Below the pieces are notes generated by a model. The model saw only the letters and a program-made list of their open reading frames with translations, was not told the origin of the DNA and ran no database searches. This document shows, one piece after another, positions 56,621 to 64,000 of a DNA stretch of 64,000 nucleotides (the stretch's first letter is position 1; each line of letters opens with the position of its first letter). The stretch lies in contig CM034531.1 of assembly GCA_020002185.1 (NCBI GenBank), forward strand, positions 71,977,690-72,041,689, given 5' to 3'. The translations under genes and the position numbers were made by a program. Origin of the DNA: Paraescarpia echinospica (Eukaryota; Annelida; Polychaeta; Sabellida; Siboglinidae).

Positions 56621-57899
56621 CCACTGGATGACTAGATGGTGTATAGTAAACGTTATTTCAGTATAAGTGAAACAACACTTGTTGGCAATTATATCGTTGA
56701 TTCTTTTTCGCAACCTCGAAATACTGATCTCAAAATTCGGTGTTCGGTAGTTTTTGTTCGTCATGTAATCTCACAAACAGTTCAACAGCTTCATGCAAAC
56801 CATCGGTTTGAAGTAACCACACGAACAATTTCACTTTATCTCAAATACATTGGTATATGATCATGGCAACACACCGATCAGTTCTCAGACAAAGAATTGA
56901 CACATCGAAGAAGTAACCAAGAGCCTTGTTAGCTAAACGGTACAAAAAAAATAGTCATCTGCTTGTCCCGTAATGTGACAAAATCAATCATTTGAACATG
57001 TCGACATTAAATTATTAAGAGTTGGCAGGCATCGTTGAACGTTACAATTCCGATACACAAATGCAACAGTGACACATTCCCAGTCAGTCGTGAAGTTCTG
57101 GCATTGGTCGTGGCCCATTGGTATTAATAACAAATAAATGACGTAATTAATCTGCTATCTGCAAATTCTGGATGAGATGTCAGATTCATCAAGATACATC
57201 AATGCGATATCTTAATCTTCACTGCCAGAGTCAATAAGGTGAGTTTTTGGTAGCACAATTCGTTAGAACTGGACCCAAAAGGGAACGTTTGGGGTTGGGA
57301 AAGAGCAAGGTTACACCAAAAATCTTCGCACTTTCGACTAACTGGACTGTACAATTCAGCACGGTGCACGGCAAAATCGACCAGCTCTGCACATCTCTTT
57401 GTTTGCATCAATGCTTAGACGATTCAAATGTATTAATGTCAACTAGGATGATTCCACCACAGGCAGAAAAAGCCTTTCAATATTACTCTCTTCCGTGTTG
57501 TATCAATCATGTTTACAAACGCAGACTCTTACCAACGTATTGTTGATTTGTGTGAGACATTTATGACGTCCTTAAACGTGTTTCAGAGCCTGTACATGTA
57601 TTAAACTTGCCATTCATATTTCTTATAAAAAGCGACTACTGAAGTAAACGGGACGTGGGCAGATAACAGGAACTGTGCGGTATATCTTAGAGTTACGGCA
57701 GCGTTCAATTGATCCATTACATGAGAGCATAGGCCGATATCTCAGTTACATTAGGATGAATTAACATAACCAATATCGCGTTCAATCGTTTATCAATCAC
57801 GACGGCGTAGCTATGTTTTGGACGAAACAGTATCGTTTTTTGTTAATAAATTATTTATATTTTACAAACATACATCGTGTGAATATTTGTTTATATGGT

Positions 57900-57900
<1 letters not shown>
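56621..57900. other. unassigned arm of unit C
   Basis: Inverted copy of 33958-35241 with few differences; no gene recognised. Confidence 0.5.

Positions 57901-57940
<40 letters not shown>
57901..57940. repeat. (AT)n microsatellite, unit C
   Basis: Counterpart of 33924-33957. Confidence 0.9.
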
Positions 57941-57942
<2 letters not shown>

Positions 57943-57944
57943 GT

Positions 57945-58385
57945 GGGTAGGCCGAGGGCAGAGATCTACGAACAATCGCGCGGCACAAGAGGGTTGTCGG
58001 ACAATGGTTAGAACGCCGTAATCGCAACGGCACACGATCTGCAACGACACACGATCTGCAAGAAAACCTTTACGAGGCGCATAGGTAACAATGAATAAAC
58101 ACTGTTCACTTCGGCGCTGTCATAGACCAGATGTGCGTAGATGTACACATTGACTACGTGCGAGGAACAGTTTATTTTCTTCCAGGAAACTATTGATGAG
58201 TACGTGTTTTCCATACAAGACTGTGTCACGTCATAGCAGTGATAAACCATGGGTCACAGACGTCTTCCGCCACCTATTCGGACAGCTGCAACGTGCTCAT
58301 ATGTCCGGTGACATGGAACATACCAGAAGATTAGGAATGTTGTGAAACGCACAGCGCCAAGATTGTGACACCAGTTTTCAGCCCA
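57945..58385 (+). mobile_element. LINE fragment 'X' remnant in unit C
   Basis: Keeps the ORF1 scrap (near 57945-58060) and the post-endonuclease segment (58065-58385), joined where units A and B have the endonuclease. The uninterrupted CCATGGTTTATCA target near 58245 lacks the SINE of unit B. Confidence 0.8.
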
Positions 58386-59515
58386 ATATATGCAAAACTA
58401 ACGGAGATAATGTTCATAGAGAGAGAGAGAGAGAGAACCGTTTTGTTTTATAACATAATCTGGATTATCTGGGGTTCGAAAAGGGTCATTGACATAAAAC
58501 AAAGCAAAAGTAATATCAAGCAAACAAATGGGTCATCTAAAAAATAAAGATCACAACTATGTTTAAATGTTATAATATCCAGTTAGTTTGTTGGATGACC
58601 AATCAATTGCTCTATTACCGCTTATTGTATTTCAGGACATGCCCCTTAATGTTTGAGATTTCCCCATTAAATTGTTTGAGATGAAACCTACAGTTTTGGA
58701 TAACTTAATATAAATCTCAAATAAATAGAAGCGTTATGTATGCTGCAGCATAAAGAAGCATCAACAAATATACAATTAAATAGGTGATTTAACATATATG
58801 TAAATTGCATGGGTCATCTAATAAACGACTGGTGTTAGAAGCATCTTTGATACCAGTTCCAGTTGTGACCACTTTGATAGCTGACATGTTCTTCCATCCT
58901 CGATCCCCTGTTTGTTTTCAGTTGTAACAGGAAATGGTCTTTAAGACATATAGATAAAAGTAAAAATACTAACGTTCTGCCCCCCAAAACGACCCTTGTA
59001 AACACAGCAGCTCAGAATATCGGCTATCAAAAATTTTTGCGAGAGACATGTGATGGTGGTATCGCAGAAACACTGTTTATTTCTTGGATATGTAATATAT
59101 GGCGACACTTATTGGACACCATCTATTTGTTGGCTCATCTGATCCCATTATGTACTTGTGGATGGAATTAAAGTGATATGTTAATTATAATTATGTTGAT
59201 GCTGATGTGCATGATGAAATAATGACAACAATGTTTACGATAATAGAAATAACTATGCGGAATATGATAATGATCATTACGTTGTTGGCATTTACAAAAA
59301 AATATATTAATGATAGCCATAATAATGGAGCAGAACTTTCGAAGATCAAATATAAAATGTGTTCTTGTAAACAGTTGTTATTTAGATAATTGAATGGTGT
59401 TCAATGCTGTCTGTATGAGAGATGATTAGAGCGAAATTATGATGGCAAGGAGAAGCTGGTTCTTTCAGAGAATCTAGACGCAGTAGGACATTTCGCTGAA
59501 GCGGTTTATCCAGGT
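58386..59515. other. 3' flank of galaxin C, no gene recognised
   Basis: Inverted copy of 31377-32469, closer to A than to B. Confidence 0.5.
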
Positions 59516-59705
59516 GGCAGAAAGAGAGAGAGAGAGATAGAGAGAGAAAGAGAGTTAGAGAGAGAGACACAGAGAGACAGAGACAGAGAGATAGAGAGAC
59601 AGAGAGAAAGAGAGAAAGAGAGAGAGAGAGAGAGCGAGGGATAGAAGGCGAGAGAGAGAGAGAGAGAAGGGGGGGGGAGAGAGACAGAGAGAGGGAGGGA
59701 AGGAG

Positions 59706-59751
<46 letters not shown>

Positions 59752-59765
59752 AGAGAGAGAGATTA
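59516..59765. repeat. (AG)n-rich and (AT)n tract, unit C
   Basis: Complement of 31130-31376, with the same internal order of words. Confidence 0.93.
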
Positions 59766-59930
59766 GCAAGATAGACACATATAGAAACAGATAGACGAAG
59801 ACAAAGTGACACGCACAAATTGCAAAACCTGATACCAGTAAAATCTACTAGGATGTGCTCAACGTGAGGTTACACACCGCCATCGTAGTGAGAACGTATC
59901 AGCAAAAGTGTTGCATATATTGCATTATGT

Positions 59931-59936
59931 TTTATT
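59931..59936 (-). terminator. poly(A) signal, galaxin C
   Basis: AATAAA on the minus strand in the same context as A and B. Confidence 0.55.
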
Positions 59937-60128
59937 CAACCTCAACCACGTACACAGCTGCAATAAAAAATAGCTAGAAACGGATTCCCAAGAAATCACG
60001 ACATTTCGTGACTAGTTTCATCAATACAAAATAACAACAATTAATCAAATTTAACCGACGCGTATCGACTTTTGCAAATCCGCAGCGGAATCGTATTATT
60101 TAATTGAAATGTCTGAGCTTGTTAGCGT

Positions 60129-60519
60129 TTAAAAAACTCTGCCGTTGCAGCAATTACGCCATTGACTATCGTAAGCTTGAGTACCGCAACACCTTGCATT
60201 GAACGGTTTGCTGCTAATTCGGCCGCCGCAGCAAATGTTCCACTGGCTGTCGTAAGCTTGAGAACCACAACACATTGCATTAAACGGTTTGCTGCTAATT
60301 CGGCCGCCGCAGCAGATTTTCCATTGGCTGTCGTAAGCTTGAGTACCGCAACACCTTGCATTGAACGGTTTGCTGCTAATTCGGTCACCGCAGCAAATTG
60401 AAAAAGTCGGGTTGTACCTCTAGTAACCGCAAACCCCATCGACCGACCAAGCGCTTGCCATTGACAGAGAAGCGACAATCAGCAAGAGTAGTGCCAATTG
60501 GAATTTCACAACACGACAC
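60129..60519 (-). pseudogene. galaxin-like protein, copy C (same stop as A)
   Basis: Same exon as A: GTG at 60509-60507, signal peptide, TAG at 60422-60420, three 81-bp repeats including the NAMCCGSQ variant, and ending in RVF (stop 60131-60129). It shares with A, and not with B, the TAG and the terminal Cys-to-Phe change, so both changes happened before A and C separated. It also has no TATA box or leader exon, so it is doubly disabled. Confidence 0.85.
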
Positions 60520-60619
60520 CTGAAACATGTAAAATATGGGTACAATCTTCTGTATGAACAATATGAAGAACGATAAATATGTTAATGATCTTCAAATTTC
60601 AAATAAATATATATATATA

Positions 60620-60780
60620 CGTGTGTGTGTGTGTGTGCGTGCGTGCGTACTTGCGTACGTACGTGCGCGCACGCATGTGTATGTGTGTGTTCGTGTGCGT
60701 GTGCATGTGTGTGTGTGTGCGCGCGCGCGTGCGTGAGTGTGTGTGCCAGCGATTGAGTGTGCGAGCGCGTACGTGTGTAT
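60620..60780. repeat. alternating GT/GC tract, unit C
   Basis: Complement of the CA/CG tract 30090-30270; alternating purine-pyrimidine sequence able in principle to adopt Z-DNA. Confidence 0.85.
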
Positions 60781-61619
60781 GTATCAATGACAGTTTCTGG
60801 GGTGCATCAAAAAAGTTCTATTTAATGATGTACGTCGATGACACCACGCCCTAGAATACCGTAGACATTTTTCAATTAATGAAGAAAATGGAAATATAAA
60901 ACACTTTATTAATACGTGGCTAAAACTAAAACAATTATCTTAATTGTAATGAAACTAGATACATGCTTTTAAAACGATCATAAGAAAATATGTAAATCCA
61001 ACTTTAATAAAACATGGAAAATATAATTATTTATAGAGTGCATCAAATGAATTTTCTTGGTTTATGTTTAAACAAAAAATTCAAGGGGAAAAGCCATGTT
61101 GATAATACTTCAAATGTATGTTCGTGGATTTTAGATATTCTCAATAGACACAAGTGATGATTATCTCTGACGAAACAATAATACACCTGATCAAACCAAA
61201 CTATTTATTCACATTTACATGGTTTTGCAAATAATTGCAAAAGTAATTTGATTACAAATCTGTATAGCAACCTGTAAAATAGAAAAATTGTTACACAGAT
61301 CAGCGTGGATGATTATGTCTTTCATTACACCTCCTTGCAGTGTACCGGCTTCATTAGAAACTGTATTATGTCATGTTTTTTCTTGTTTTATATAACCTAT
61401 AATTTCGTCTTGAAGTATCTACATCATTAGGTGTGTAATTATTTGTAGTCATTCGTAGATTTGTACTAAATAATATTCACAGGGTAGCTGCTGTAGGAGC
61501 AGCTACACCTAAGCCTTATTGAGAGTCACCCGGCCCCTTTAATTGATAATTATGTTACAATTATACTTATATACATACATACATATACACGCACTTGCTT
61601 TGCGACTATATAAACATTT

Positions 61620-62070
61620 GGGACAATGTATGAATGTATGTATGCATGTATGTATGTATGTATGTATGTATGTATGTATGTATGTGTGTGTGTGTGTATT
61701 TGAGTATGTGTGTATGTGTGTATGTGTGTATGTATGTATGTATGTATTTGTGTAAGCATGCATGTGTGTATGTACGTATGTAAGCAGATGTGCGTGTTTA
61801 TATATGCATGTATGTATGTTTGTACGTAGGTATATATGTATGTTTGTATGTTTGTATATGCATGTATGCATGTGTGTATGTGTGCATATATGTATGTAAA
61901 TATTTATGTATATAAGTATGGATGTATGTATGTATGTACGTATGTATGTATGTATGTATGTATGTATGTATGTATGTATGTATGTATGTATGTATGAGAG
62001 TCGCCCGGCCCCTTAAATTGTATGCATGTATGTATGTGTGTATGTATGTATTTGTGCATGTATGTGTGTG
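61620..62070. repeat. (GTAT)n compound array, unit C
   Basis: Complement of the ACAT arrays of A and B, shorter and more interrupted, flanked on both sides by the AGAGTCRCCCGGCCCC word (near 61523 and 61997). Confidence 0.9.
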
Positions 62071-63230
62071 TACGTATATTATATATGTGCTAATATCAAT
62101 ATCGTAGTCCGTACTTACATGGTGATTCTCTTCTCAAACAAGACTTGTCGGATATCTAACTGTATGTATGGAATGATGCTGGTCTGTTTGGTATCGAGGT
62201 GAAGAGATGGGAACCTGTATGGAAGATGTTGGCGAGTAAGGAACAGTTCCACAAACAGAATCCTAAGGTATTACACAATAAGTTGAACGAGCCATCACAA
62301 CCGAAAAGGATGGTACAGAAAGTACAATGTTTTTACTTTTTTCAAGATCATGCTATTTCCTCACATCGTAATAGAGCTATGTTTTAAAAGGCACATTTAT
62401 ATATATACTATATAATCTGCTACACTGATTAGCACATGTTGATAAAGACAGGTAATTGTACGTGTTATTATGATTTATTGTACAATAAACGTTCTATTGG
62501 GAAAGTATTTACTTTGTGTCATTTTGGTAACAAAAAGAGTCCGTTTAATTTCAAAAGTGCTCACTCCACGACTTCCACATTCCCAACATGTTACGTTCTT
62601 ATATGAAACACTAGCGGTATTATATATATATATATATCAAACATCTTATATAAAATTAATGGTCTTCTCCGAGAATAGTGTTTTAGTGGTACCCTGACAA
62701 AATAATATGTTGCAATTAGGCCATAGTTGAATTAACAAATTCATTTGAAGACGCTCATACTCACGACTGTCTGACATTAATATGCGTGTTTCGTACAAAT
62801 CGGGATATGCGCAAACATACTAAAGACCACACACTGAATGCAATGTTAAATGAAGCTACTGTAAGCATAATCCGTCAAACTTCAATGTCTGAAACACCAG
62901 ACTGAGTTGATGGAGTCGCATTACACAACGTCATGCAGTAATACACGAGTTGTGTCATACGAAGTAAATGCCTATAGAATCAAATCACATCCCGGTGAAA
63001 TACAGAAGTTGGTTCTGGGTTGACGAGTTTAAGGAGTATATCTGAAAGGGTAATATTGAAATGTCAAGCCGTATAGGTTAGTGTTCGTTACTTGGAGAAG
63101 TAACGACATTTACCATATATATAAATAACATTACGTATTTTTCAGACGGAAATATTAATGGTGTGGTATTGACGTAGCATTTCGTTTATATCTAAATATA
63201 AATAGCACAATTTACCAAACTCGTGCCTAC

Positions 63231-63334
63231 CGGATCTACTTGTTTACAATGTTGTGAAATAAACCCGGACCTGACACAAGCTTGCACTTCGCACCTCTGT
63301 TGACTTCCTCCTTGCATCCGGGATGTGTCAACCC
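63231..63334 (-). promoter_or_regulatory. galaxin upstream element (unit C), cut off from its promoter
   Basis: Element is intact on the minus strand, but GGATCTACTTG is joined directly to the intron word CTCGTGCC; the TATA box and leader exon are missing. Confidence 0.6.
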
Positions 63335-63465
63335 ACTGCATCAACATTGTGAAATATGTATGTGTTCTTTAGGGGATTATCCCTTAAGACATGCGTCCTA
63401 TCACAGGTGAAATAACTTTAATCTGGCCTCAGCCCCCACCCTTAGGTAAGCGTTTGTAAACATTG

Positions 63466-64000
63466 CAAATATACAATTAAATAGGTAATTTAGCATATAT
63501 GTAAATTGCACGGGTCATCTAATAAACGATTGGTGTTAGAATTTGATACCAGTTCCATTTGTGACCACTTTGATATCTGACATGTTCTTCCATCCTCGAT
63601 CCCCTGTTTGTTTTCAGTTGTAACAGGAAATGGCCTTTAATACACAGAGATAAAATAAAACAACTAACGTTCTGCCCAAAAACGACCCTTGTAAACACAG
63701 CCGCTCAGAATATCGGCTATCAAAATTCTTTGCGAGAGACATGTGATGGTGGTATCGCAGAATCACTGTTTATTTCTTGGATATGTAATATATGTAATAT
63801 ATGGCGACACTTATTGGACACCATCTCTTTGTTGGCTCATCTGACCACATTATGTAATTGTGGATGGAATTAAAGTGATGGTGATATGTTGATTATAATT
63901 ATGTTGATGCTGGTGTGCATGATGAAATAATGACAACAATGCTTACGATAATAGGAATAACTATGCGGAATATGATAATGATCATTACGACGATGGCAAT
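63466..64000 (-). repeat. start of a further galaxin unit (3' flank only)
   Basis: From 63466 the sequence jumps to the 3' flank seen at 58770-59300 in unit C (AATATACAATTAAATAGG onward). Diagnostic words (CACCAGCATCAAC, ATTCCTATTATCGTAAGC on the complement) agree with unit B rather than A or C. Its galaxin exon should lie beyond 64000. Confidence 0.85.

Larger units (their letters stand above)
56501..63465 (-). repeat. galaxin segmental duplication, unit C (inverted)
   Basis: Reverse complement of unit A from about 27199 to beyond 35241. It lacks about 1 kb of LINE X (join near 58061), one arm of the intron AT hairpin, and 140 bp with promoter and leader exon (join near 63229). It extends 120 bp past the unit A gap edge into an AC/C-rich run at 56501-56540. 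Confidence 0.92.

Overview
The window is animal nuclear DNA, AT-rich and dominated by transposable elements, with three contigs (1-35241, 36242-55500, 56501-64000) joined by two gaps of exactly 1000 N. Several APE-type LINE families (at least one CR1-like, with an esterase ORF1), tRNA-derived SINEs, pogo-like MITEs, a P-element/THAP9-like transposase scrap, a P2X7-ballast-like domain and galaxin-like di-cysteine repeat proteins together suggest a marine invertebrate, most likely a lophotrochozoan such as a mollusc. Species cannot be read from the sequence.

The left third (1-25240) is repeat-rich. A degraded LINE (700-2490) is split by CR1 copy 1 (3275-7280), which sits exactly between two 2244-bp direct repeats (1031-3274 and 7281-9524). 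Then come unassigned DNA, a duplicated ~430-bp segment, two MITEs, a LINE 3' end with a (TTAC)n tail, a decayed CR1 copy 2 (20908-24885) and a 40-bp minisatellite. CR1 copy 3 (51576-55500) keeps a 937-codon ORF2 with endonuclease and reverse transcriptase. All three CR1 copies carry the heptamer TTTAAAC in ORF1 frame where ORF1 meets ORF2; ORF2 lies in the -1 frame and has no ATG before its endonuclease domain.

The rest is a segmental-duplication array around a small galaxin-like gene. Unit A (25259-35241) and unit B (36242-about 45490) are direct copies, unit C (56501-63465) is inverted, and the start of a further unit follows at 63466. Each has a TATA promoter and short leader exon (deleted in C), a ~2.8-kb microsatellite-filled intron, and a second exon coding a signal peptide plus 81-bp repeats with paired cysteines. 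Only B is free of internal stops. A and C share the same TAG. A more distant relative, D (48525-49590), shares promoter layout and exon structure but has a stop in a CC motif. D retains ATG where A, B and C have GTG. The B unit carries a SINE that is absent from A and C.

Between B and CR1 copy 3 lie a rearranged LINE (45545-46345), a copy of the galaxin upstream element (46333-46439), an internally deleted LINE whose endonuclease and reverse-transcriptase ends are fused in one open frame (47023-47625), the transposase scrap, and a two-exon P2X7-ballast-like pseudogene. No conventional housekeeping gene, rRNA or functional tRNA was recognised.
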